The notes beneath the pieces were generated by a model that was given only the letters and a program-made list of their open reading frames with translations, was not told where the DNA came from and searched no databases. 5,346 nt of DNA from an uncultured Porphyromonadaceae bacterium (GTDB taxonomy: Bacteria > Bacteroidota > Bacteroidia > Bacteroidales > Muribaculaceae): positions 1 through 5,346 of the forward strand of contig CAMWXO010000111.1 of assembly GCA_947178245.1 (NCBI GenBank), given 5' to 3'. This document shows, in pieces, positions 1-5,346 of this stretch. The first letter of the stretch is position 1. Every line of letters begins with the position of its first letter. Position numbers and translations under genes: made by a program.

Positions 1-1101
1 GATAAGGCCAGGCTGGTGGAGTACTGGAGCACCACTTTCTTCAAGTCTCCGGGCCTGAAGGATGACGGCAAGAAGTGTCTCGGAATCCTTGCCAAGAAAC
101 TCAACAAGATAAATGTTTCCGCCGCCGCTCCTGCCGCCGAAGCGCAGGCCGAACCGAAACCGGAACCTAAAGCCGAGCCGAAGCCTGCGCAGGATGCCCA
201 GCCCCAGGCTCCTGCCGCTGCCGATAAGGCCGTCCCTGCCGCTCCCGCAGGCGATGAGGCCGTAGCCGCTGAGGAAGCCGCTGCCGCCGAACTCAATGCG
301 ATCGAGGCGCAGGCTGCCGCCGACGCCGGAGCAGCCGAGGAGCAGCCGAAGAAGTCGAGCAATACCGGCTGGTATGTGGCTATCCTCGTAGTTCTCATTG
401 GCGTTGTGGTGTGGCTCGTGATGTATGCCTCGAAGAGCATGAAGGAGTCAGGCGCTTTCACGGCCGACGGAAAGTCTGCCGAGAAGGAAATCCGTGAGGC
501 AAGGAAGGCCGCAAAGGAAGAGGCCAACAAGATGAGGGAGCAATATGCAAGTTCTCTCGCAGTGAAAAACGATGAGATCAAGCAGCTCAAGGCCCGAGTT
601 GACGAACTGGAGGCCGAGCTCGAGACGGCCCGCGAGACCCTCGAGCGCGAACAGTCTCGCAGACCCGCCGCGCAGCGTCAGTCCGTGAAGGCTGCCCCTG
701 AAGCAGCTACAAGACCGCAGCAGAATCCCGCTCCTGCCGCCGCCCCCTCTAAACCCTCTAAGCCCGGAAAGGCCACTAAGCTTCCCCCTGTGGTTTACCT
801 CGGTTATGTGAATCAGAAGGGCCTGTTCGTGAAGGCTTCGCGCAGTCTCAATCAGGAATCGAGCGTCTATTACATGGACATTCCCGACGGAGAACACGGC
901 ACATTCATGGTGGCAAACGACATTGACGTCTTCGACAGGGTTCTCGCCGACCCGGAATATTGGCTCGGAGGCGGCTGCGTCATTGAAAATCCTGAAGACG
1001 CCGATATCGCTGCGGAAATCGTGACTCTCGAGGCCGGCGAGGCCCGCTTTGCCGACAATTCATGCCGCGTGGTGAAGAAAGCGCGTATCAAATTCATCTG
1101 A
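1..1101 (+). CDS. Single-pass membrane protein with Pro/Ala-rich linker, coiled coil and C-terminal domain (5' partial)
   Basis: The frame is open from the first base, so the true start is probably left of the window; a GTG at 16 is possible but unsupported. Counting the first codon as residue 1, the visible parts are: a short N-terminal segment (about 1-38, including EYWSTTFFKSPGLKDDGKK); a low-complexity Ala/Pro/Glu linker (about 39-115, with KPEPKAEPKPAQ); one transmembrane helix (about 124-143, WYVAILVVLIGVVVWLVMYA); a charged heptad-rich coiled coil (about 158-220); a second Pro/Ala/Lys linker (about 221-260); and a compact C-terminal domain (about 263-366) beginning VVYLGYVNQKGLFVKA and ending ARIKFI. 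Similar C-terminal domains occur, as far as I recall, in uncharacterised Bacteroidota proteins. I do not recognise a named family. The most likely topology is N-terminus inside and C-terminal domain in the periplasm, but lysines lie on both sides of the helix. The kinase gene starts 9 bases after its stop, so the two are probably cotranscribed and may work together; that is inference. Confidence 0.85.
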   Translation, partial: DKARLVEYWSTTFFKSPGLKDDGKKCLGILAKKLNKINVSAAAPAAEAQAEPKPEPKAEPKPAQDAQPQAPAAADKAVPAAPAGDEAVAAEEAAAAELNAIEAQAAADAGAAEEQPKKSSNTGWYVAILVVLIGVVVWLVMYASKSMKESGAFTADGKSAEKEIREARKAAKEEANKMREQYASSLAVKNDEIKQLKARVDELEAELETARETLEREQSRRPAAQRQSVKAAPEAATRPQQNPAPAAAPSKPSKPGKATKLPPVVYLGYVNQKGLFVKASRSLNQESSVYYMDIPDGEHGTFMVANDIDVFDRVLADPEYWLGGGCVIENPEDADIAAEIVTLEAGEARFADNSCRVVKKARIKFI

Positions 1102-1110
1102 TCCCGCTCC

Positions 1111-2355
1111 ATGAAACTCTCCTCTCTCACCGACAGGTATGGCAAGACTGTTTTCCTTATATGCAGCAGTATCGCTGTCATAATCTTTCTTGTCATAAGC
1201 ACCAATCTCGTGAAGCAGCTTTCGGCTCAGGAGAGGGAGAGAATGAATATCTGGGCCTCTGCCACAGAGAAGATGGCTCAGTCTGAAGGCTCCACCGACG
1301 TCGAGTTTCTGCTCAATATCATAGCGCAGAACAATTCCATCCCCGTGATGGTGACTGACGCCGACAGGAATATTCTGGAATACAGGAACTACGAGCTCCC
1401 CGATCGCGTTGCCGACGGGGAGCACGTAGCGTTTTCAGACCTTTCGGAGCGCGACCGTCGCTTCCTGCAGAAGAGACTTGACAAAGCCACCGGCACGCGC
1501 TCGCTGCAGCAGGCCGTGGAGTCTGACGCTCATTTCATACGTGTGGAGGTCTATCCCGGCATCAATCAGTATATTTATTACGAAGACAGCATCCTCCTGC
1601 GTCGCCTCAGCCTTTACCCATACGTGGTGCTGGGCATCATGATAGTGATGGTGATAATTATTTATTCGGCTGTGGTGTATACGAAGAAAGCGGAGCAGAA
1701 CAGGGTATGGGTGGGTCTCTCAAAGGAGACCGCCCATCAGTTGGGCACTCCCATATCTTCGCTTATGGCCTGGACGCAGTTTCTCGAGGCAAGCGGCACC
1801 GACAGCGAGGTGACGGCTGAGATCGACAAGGACGTGAAGCGCCTGAGCACCATCGCCGATCGCTTCTCGAAGATCGGATCGCGGCCTGAACTCGAACTGG
1901 AATATCTCAACCAGACCATCGGGAAGTCGCTCGAATACATGCGTGCCCGCATCTCGGGCAAGGTGCAGCTTCATTTCCATTTCGGCGAGGATGACTACGG
2001 GGTGCTCCTTTCGCAGAGCCTCTTTGAATGGGTGATGGAGAACCTTACGAAGAATGCTGTGGATGCAATGTCGGGGGCCGGTGATATCCATTACACCACA
2101 GGCCAGGGAAAAGACTGCGTATGGATCGAGATACGCGACACCGGCAAGGGCATTCCGCGTAAAAACTTCGCTAAAGTCTTCAGTCCGGGGTTCACCACCA
2201 AGGAACGCGGCTGGGGTCTGGGGCTTACGCTCGTGAAGCGTATCGTGGAGGAATACCACGACGGCCGAATCTTCGTGAAGGAATCGGAATTGGGCAAGGG
2301 AACCACCTTCCGCATAGAACTCCCTTCAAGGCAGCCGCGAAGAAGTAAGAATTGA
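1111..2355 (+). CDS. Membrane sensor histidine kinase with HQLGTP H-box, no HAMP domain
   Basis: This is a 414-residue two-component sensor kinase that should autophosphorylate on a histidine in response to an envelope signal and pass phosphate to a response regulator. TM1 is at about 14-33, an extracytoplasmic sensor region at about 34-166 (IPVMVTDADRNI resembles a PAS/PDC-type strand start) and TM2 at about 168-190. The H-box KETAHQLGTP follows after only about 15 residues, leaving no room for a HAMP domain. The phosphoacceptor is H209. The HATPase part shows the N-box (ENLTKNAVDAM, 310-320), G1 (DTGKGI, 343-348), F-box (FSPGFTTK, 357-364) and G2 (GWGLGL, 367-372), so ATP binding looks intact. 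The residue after the phospho-histidine is Gln, where classical HisKA has Glu or Asp; I recall this variant as common in Bacteroidota. The ATG at 1111 gives a full TM1 and follows the previous stop by 9 bases. No response regulator is encoded in the window, so its partner and signal are unknown. Confidence 0.93.
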   Translation: MKLSSLTDRYGKTVFLICSSIAVIIFLVISTNLVKQLSAQERERMNIWASATEKMAQSEGSTDVEFLLNIIAQNNSIPVMVTDADRNILEYRNYELPDRVADGEHVAFSDLSERDRRFLQKRLDKATGTRSLQQAVESDAHFIRVEVYPGINQYIYYEDSILLRRLSLYPYVVLGIMIVMVIIIYSAVVYTKKAEQNRVWVGLSKETAHQLGTPISSLMAWTQFLEASGTDSEVTAEIDKDVKRLSTIADRFSKIGSRPELELEYLNQTIGKSLEYMRARISGKVQLHFHFGEDDYGVLLSQSLFEWVMENLTKNAVDAMSGAGDIHYTTGQGKDCVWIEIRDTGKGIPRKNFAKVFSPGFTTKERGWGLGLTLVKRIVEEYHDGRIFVKESELGKGTTFRIELPSRQPRRSKN

Positions 2356-2386
2356 CATCTCCATATCGTTAAGACTACATCATAAT

Positions 2387-2920
2387 ATGCGACCAATCTT
2401 CATCATAGGCTATATGGCCACCGGCAAGACCACTTTCGGCCGCGCTCTCGCGCGCAGGGCCGGACTCCGGCACATCGATCTTGACTTCTATATCGAGCAG
2501 CGCTTCCATGCCACTGTGAGGCAGATCTTCGCCACTAAGGGCGAAGAAGAATTCCGGCGCATCGAGGCCGCGATGCTGCGCGAGGTGGGAGAGATGGAAG
2601 ACGTGGTCATCTCATGCGGAGGAGGCACGCCATGCTTTTCGGGAAACATGGAGTATATGAACAGTCTCGGCCTTACCGTATGCCTTAGGGCTTCAGACGA
2701 TGTGGTGGCCGACAGAATAATACGCGCCGGCGACAAGCGGCCTCTAATGGCCGGCAAATCGCGCGAGGAGGTGCTGGAAAGTCTCCGCTGCCAGATGACT
2801 CAGCGCGATCCCTTCTATCGGCAGGCGGCATTGGAGATTTCGGGCGACAGGCTTGAGACAAAGGCCCAGATCGCCGACACGGTCTCCGATTTCATGAAAA
2901 ATTTGGCGGAATGCAAATAA
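2387..2920 (+). CDS. aroK: Shikimate kinase
   Basis: This cytoplasmic enzyme phosphorylates shikimate to shikimate 3-phosphate with ATP, the fifth step of the shikimate pathway towards chorismate and aromatic amino acids. At 177 residues it has the normal family length. The Walker A loop is GYMATGKTT (8-16). Shikimate-binding residues are visible as D31/D33 (HIDLD), R57 in EEFRRIE (54-60) and the CGGGTP motif (77-82). The lid arginine is R118 in KRPLM, and RDPFY (140-144) matches the nucleotide-binding RxxxY region near the C-terminus. All key positions are present, so it should be active. The ATG at 2387 places Walker A at residue 8, as expected. It lies 31 bases after the kinase stop with no recognisable promoter between, so it is probably cotranscribed with that gene. 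Its last codons also hold the -33 element of the next gene's promoter. Confidence 0.97.
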   Translation: MRPIFIIGYMATGKTTFGRALARRAGLRHIDLDFYIEQRFHATVRQIFATKGEEEFRRIEAAMLREVGEMEDVVISCGGGTPCFSGNMEYMNSLGLTVCLRASDDVVADRIIRAGDKRPLMAGKSREEVLESLRCQMTQRDPFYRQAALEISGDRLETKAQIADTVSDFMKNLAECK

Positions 2921-2933
2921 TTTGTTAAATTTG
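2902..2933 (+). promoter_or_regulatory. Bacteroidota-type promoter (TTTG-N20-TAAATTTG) for the AlaDH-like gene
   Basis: The -33 element TTTG is at 2902-2905 and the -7 element TAAATTTG at 2926-2933, 20 bases apart. This fits the primary-sigma consensus TTTG-N19-21-TAnnTTTG known from Bacteroides. An A5 tract lies just upstream of the -33 box. The -33 element is inside the last codons of aroK and the aroK stop falls in the spacer. The start of transcription would be expected near 2938-2942, giving a leader of roughly 50-55 bases. The match is by eye; no transcript data are available. Confidence 0.72.
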
Positions 2934-2943
2934 CCGATGAAGA

Positions 2944-2964
2944 AGCGCGGGGGAGGCCTGCGCT
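2944..2964 (+). promoter_or_regulatory. Leader hairpin upstream of the AlaDH-like gene
   Basis: AGCGCGGG (2944-2951) can pair with CCTGCGCT (2957-2964) to form an 8-bp stem, including one G-U pair, around a GGAGG loop (2952-2956). It sits at the very start of the predicted 5' leader and 27 bases before the ATG. No T tract follows it, so it is not an intrinsic terminator. It could stabilise the 5' end of the transcript or be a protein-binding site, or it may be chance in GC-rich sequence. Confidence 0.4.
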
Positions 2965-2991
2965 CCGGATCAAACTAAACCTGATAGAGAC

Positions 2992-4110
2992 ATGAACCAG
3001 ACTGTTGCTGAGAAAGAGACCGAGATCATCGATATAGAGCCCCTGCTGAAGCATGCCGCGATGATAGGAAAAAACGATGGCATCGACATCGCTATGCTTG
3101 CGAATTATCCGGATACGGACGAGACACGCGTGCTTCTTACGCCGGAGGCGTGCGGCCTGCTCACTTCAGCCGGGTTCAGGGTGGCGATGCAGAAAGGTGC
3201 CGGAATCGACATCTCCTTCTCTGATGAGGCTTACGCCGACTTCGGCGTGCAGATAAAGACCCGTGAGGAGGCCCTCGCCGCAGACATGGTGCTCTCGTTC
3301 GCCCCTCTTCGGGCTGCGGATATCATGCAGATGCAGCCCGGAAGCACCCTGCTTTGCATCATGGCCTCGGGCATAGTGGATACCGACGCAATAAAGGCGC
3401 TGCTCGAGAGGGGCATCACGCTCGGATGCCTCGACAATATGTATAGCCACACCGACACTCCCATCTTCGCCGACATCATTGATGAGATCAACGGCCGCGC
3501 GGCCATCATGTACGCGCAGGAAAACCTGTCATATCTCGGTGGCGGAAAAGGCGTGCTTCTCGCAAGCGTGGCCGGCATCAATCCCTGCGAGGTGCTGATA
3601 ATCGGATGCGGCACCGACGTCTACTGCGCGGCTAAGGCTGCCCTCAATATGGGCGCGGAAGTCTGCATCCTCAATAATGACGTCTCCATGCTGGCCGAGG
3701 CGCGCAAGGAATGCGGCCCCCAGATTCAGACCATAATGATTCATCCGAGGGTGCTCTACAACAAGGTGAAGACTGCCGACGTGATTCTACTCGGCACCAC
3801 CACACGCCAGTTTGAACTCCCTAAAAACCTCTCGCCGGCGATAAAAGACAGCGCATACGTGCTCGACATAAAGGAGTCGCACCCGTCGGTGTCGGTGCCA
3901 CGCACCGTGGCTATGGCGCTCAGCAACGTGCTGGTGGGATTTCTCGAGGAGATGAAGATAAAGGAAGGCTTCGACCGCATGATAGAGACCAACGAAGGGG
4001 TGCAGCAGGGAATCGTGACATATAAGGGAAAACTCGTCGATAAACTCATCGGATCATATACCGGGCTCCCTTCGGCCGACCTGTCGATGATGCTTGCGTC
4101 GAGCAACTGA
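2992..4110 (+). CDS. Divergent alanine dehydrogenase / NAD(P) transhydrogenase-alpha-like protein, probably catalytically altered
   Basis: The family is recognised from ETRVLLTPEACGLLTSAGF (44-62), the KGAGIDISFSDEAY segment (68-81), the Rossmann start EVLIIGCGTDV (200-210) and the C-terminal VPRTVAMALSNVL and YKGKLVDKL stretches. Canonical members oxidise L-alanine to pyruvate with NAD or form transhydrogenase alpha subunits. R46 aligns with the substrate arginine of AlaDH. Several other expected features are missing: the KVKEP-type lysine is replaced within LSFAPL (about S102), the catalytic histidine region reads LLCIMASG, the glycine motif GxGxxG is GCGTDV, and the acidic residue after the second Rossmann strand is N228. 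The DxxxDQGG loop with the catalytic aspartate is absent, with DIKESHPSVSVPRT (292-305) in its place. It is therefore either an enzyme with changed chemistry or a non-catalytic paralogue. ATG 2992 gives a 30-residue extension before the domain; ATG 3061 is an alternative. It has its own promoter and is probably cotranscribed with the next gene. Confidence 0.85.
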   Translation: MNQTVAEKETEIIDIEPLLKHAAMIGKNDGIDIAMLANYPDTDETRVLLTPEACGLLTSAGFRVAMQKGAGIDISFSDEAYADFGVQIKTREEALAADMVLSFAPLRAADIMQMQPGSTLLCIMASGIVDTDAIKALLERGITLGCLDNMYSHTDTPIFADIIDEINGRAAIMYAQENLSYLGGGKGVLLASVAGINPCEVLIIGCGTDVYCAAKAALNMGAEVCILNNDVSMLAEARKECGPQIQTIMIHPRVLYNKVKTADVILLGTTTRQFELPKNLSPAIKDSAYVLDIKESHPSVSVPRTVAMALSNVLVGFLEEMKIKEGFDRMIETNEGVQQGIVTYKGKLVDKLIGSYTGLPSADLSMMLASSN

Positions 4111-4128
4111 CATTAGCCGCCTTCCGGG

Positions 4129-5253
4129 ATGCGTATCATCCATATACTCTCGTCTGTAATGTGGTCTGGCGTCGAGCGCTATTCGCTCGATATCTGCCGC
4201 CATTACAGCCATGAGGGATGCGACGTGCTCGCCATCACGCGCGACGCCCGCGCCGTTGACGACGTGTTCCGCCGCAATGGTGTTCTGGTTCGGTTCGCTC
4301 CTCTTGGAGGATTCTTTTCCTACGGCGCTGTGAGAGCCATCTGCGATGTCTTGAATGAAGATCACTCGCGCACCGTGATTCATTGCCATGACACCCGTGA
4401 CGCCTTCTGTGCGCTTACGGCGAGAAGCCTGCTCGGGCGCCGCGATATAAGGGTGATCCTGACCCGTCATTATGTGAGGCGCGCAGGCCGCAGTCCGTTT
4501 CATAAATACACGTATAGAAATGTAGACCGACTCATCTTCGTGTCGGAGGCGGCACGGAGCAGGTTCCTCTCAGGCTGGCAATGGAATAAAGACCGCTTTG
4601 CTGATGATGTAAGCGGAGTGGTGATTCACAACAGTCTCAACATCCCGCTCAGCGGTGTGGCTCAGGAGCCGCCGCGTGGTGCGGTCACGGGCATGTATCT
4701 CGGCAGGCTGGCTCCGGACAAGGGCCTTGAGCAGATAATCGGGGCCCTGAGTATGCTGCGGGGCTCCAGACTGCGGATGAGGCTCGTCGGGACAGGACAT
4801 CCGGATTATGTAGACTCGCTGCGTCGCCGGGCCGAGGATGCCGGAGTGATGGAGATGATAGACTGGCCGCGGCATCGGGAAGACACTGACGGCCTCATAC
4901 GGCTCTCGCATTTCGGAGTGCTCCCCTCCACAGCCCCCGAAGCATTCGGAATGAGCAATCTTGAATTCATGGCAGAGGGGCGCCCGATAATCTGCACGGG
5001 CAACGGAGCGCAGCCGGAATATATATCCGACCGCAGGGAAGGAATACTCGTGGCACCCGGCGATATACGCGGGCTCGCCACCGAAATGCAGAGGCTCGCC
5101 ACCGACAGGCATCTGCGCCTCACGCTTGGACAGGCCGCCAGATGCCGGTTTGAGAATGAGCTGAGCTGGCCTCACTTCATAAGGAAACTTGATAAGGAGT
5201 ATTTTTTAGATTTTTCAGGAGAAAAATTTGGAAAATTCGCAGAAAAGAATTAA
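4129..5253 (+). CDS. GT4-type (GT-B fold) glycosyltransferase
   Basis: This 374-residue protein probably transfers a sugar from a nucleotide-sugar donor to an acceptor, most likely in cell-surface polysaccharide or glycolipid synthesis at the cytoplasmic face of the membrane; donor and acceptor cannot be read from sequence. The N-terminal acceptor domain starts with IIHILSSVMWSGVERYSLDI (3-22), the usual Gly-rich loop and helix. The donor domain begins at about 188 with YLGRLAPDKGLEQII; R193 and K198 are the expected diphosphate-binding residues. The retaining-GT E-x7-E motif is E271 and E279 in EAFGMSNLE, and PIICTGNGAQPEYI (286-299) follows. No signal peptide or TM segment is visible. The gene starts 18 bases after the AlaDH-like stop, indicating an operon. 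The C-terminal tail (from about 357, including FSGEKFGKFAEKN) is unusually AT-rich compared with the rest of the gene because it carries the next promoter. Family confidence is high; specific role unknown. Confidence 0.93.
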   Translation: MRIIHILSSVMWSGVERYSLDICRHYSHEGCDVLAITRDARAVDDVFRRNGVLVRFAPLGGFFSYGAVRAICDVLNEDHSRTVIHCHDTRDAFCALTARSLLGRRDIRVILTRHYVRRAGRSPFHKYTYRNVDRLIFVSEAARSRFLSGWQWNKDRFADDVSGVVIHNSLNIPLSGVAQEPPRGAVTGMYLGRLAPDKGLEQIIGALSMLRGSRLRMRLVGTGHPDYVDSLRRRAEDAGVMEMIDWPRHREDTDGLIRLSHFGVLPSTAPEAFGMSNLEFMAEGRPIICTGNGAQPEYISDRREGILVAPGDIRGLATEMQRLATDRHLRLTLGQAARCRFENELSWPHFIRKLDKEYFLDFSGEKFGKFAEKN

Positions 5254-5258
5254 TTTTG
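5227..5258 (+). promoter_or_regulatory. Bacteroidota-type promoter (TTTG-N20-TAATTTTG) for tRNA-Pro
   Basis: The -33 element TTTG is at 5227-5230 and the -7 element TAATTTTG at 5251-5258, again exactly 20 bases apart. The bases after it, CACTCGC, fit what I recall as common around Bacteroidota stable-RNA promoters. The -33 element lies in glycosyltransferase codons, and the TAA stop of that gene supplies the first bases of the -7 element. Transcription would start near 5263-5267 and leave a precursor leader of about 35 bases before the tRNA. Confidence 0.75.
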
Positions 5259-5299
5259 CACTCGCAATTGAGCGGCTACCGTCGCTGAGATATTGCACT

Positions 5300-5346
5300 C
5301 GGGGTGTAGCACAGTTGGTTAGCGCGCTACGTTCGGGACGTAGAGG
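5300..5346 (+). tRNA. tRNA-Pro(CGG), 3' partial
   Basis: The 5' part of a tRNA is readable: acceptor strand CGGGGTG (5300-5306), TA at positions 8-9, D arm GCAC-AGTTGGTTA-GCGC (5309-5325), G26, then a perfect anticodon stem CTACG/CGTAG (5327-5331 and 5339-5343) around the loop TTCGGGA. The anticodon is CGG (5334-5336), which reads the proline codon CCG. The 5' C and the TTCGGGA loop are as in E. coli tRNA-Pro(CGG). The D stem has one A-C mismatch at the third pair. The window ends in the variable region, so the T arm and 3' acceptor strand are missing and cannot be checked. Confidence 0.93.

Noticed and set aside
16..18. GTG as the start of the first gene
   Set aside because: The frame is open to the window edge, with plausible coding sequence before it (DKARL), so a start left of the window is more likely.
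121..350. Repeated GCCGCC / CCGAAGCC-type tracts as a DNA repeat element
   Set aside because: They encode an in-frame Pro/Ala/Glu linker with irregular units, which explains the low complexity.
448..897. 149-codon open frame on the - strand opposite the first gene
   Set aside because: Its Leu/Gly/Arg-rich low-complexity composition mirrors the coiled coil and Pro/Ala linkers of the + strand gene.
1720..2259. 179-codon open frame on the - strand opposite the kinase catalytic domain
   Set aside because: It is antisense to the conserved H-box and ATPase motifs, has no recognisable motif and no promoter that I can see.
2356..2386. Separate promoter for aroK
   Set aside because: No TAnnTTTG or suitably spaced TTTG is visible in the 31-base gap; cotranscription with the kinase is simpler.
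4570..5175. 201-codon open frame on the - strand inside the glycosyltransferase
   Set aside because: It lies wholly opposite a gene with clear GT4 motifs, shows no recognisable domain, and has the Arg/Pro/His-rich composition typical of antisense frames in GC-rich coding DNA.
5271..5286. Hairpin AGCGGC-TACC-GTCGCT as a terminator for the glycosyltransferase operon
   Set aside because: The stem is short, includes a G-U pair and is not followed by a T tract; it also lies inside the predicted tRNA precursor leader.

Overview
The window looks like a chromosomal segment of a moderately GC-rich member of the Bacteroidota, most likely Bacteroidales; a gut lineage such as Muribaculaceae is possible but is only a guess. 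Three things point this way. Two sites match the Bacteroidota promoter form TTTG-N20-TAnnTTTG. No gene start has a convincing Shine-Dalgarno sequence. The histidine kinase carries the KETAHQLGTP H-box that I associate with this phylum. All genes are on the + strand and no mobile element is visible.

Layout: (1) a membrane protein cut by the left edge (1-1101), with a Pro/Ala-rich linker, one transmembrane helix, a coiled coil and a C-terminal globular domain; (2) a two-TM sensor histidine kinase 9 bases later (1111-2355); (3) shikimate kinase AroK (2387-2920); (4) a promoter overlapping the end of aroK, then a 52-60 base leader containing a strong hairpin; (5) a divergent alanine dehydrogenase/transhydrogenase-alpha-like protein (2992-4110) that lacks several residues expected of an active enzyme; (6) a GT4-type glycosyltransferase (4129-5253) 18 bases downstream; (7) a second promoter built into the last codons and stop of the glycosyltransferase; (8) a tRNA-Pro(CGG) cut by the right edge.

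The probable transcription units are: membrane protein-kinase-aroK, reading from the left; AlaDH-like protein-glycosyltransferase from the promoter at 2902-2933; and tRNA-Pro from the promoter at 5227-5258. The first two genes may form a membrane signalling pair. AroK supplies the aromatic amino-acid pathway and has no obvious functional tie to its neighbours. The most unusual item is the AlaDH-like protein, which keeps the fold signature but has lost the expected catalytic lysine and histidine, the catalytic aspartate loop and parts of the dinucleotide-binding motif. I see no defence system, CRISPR array or phage module.
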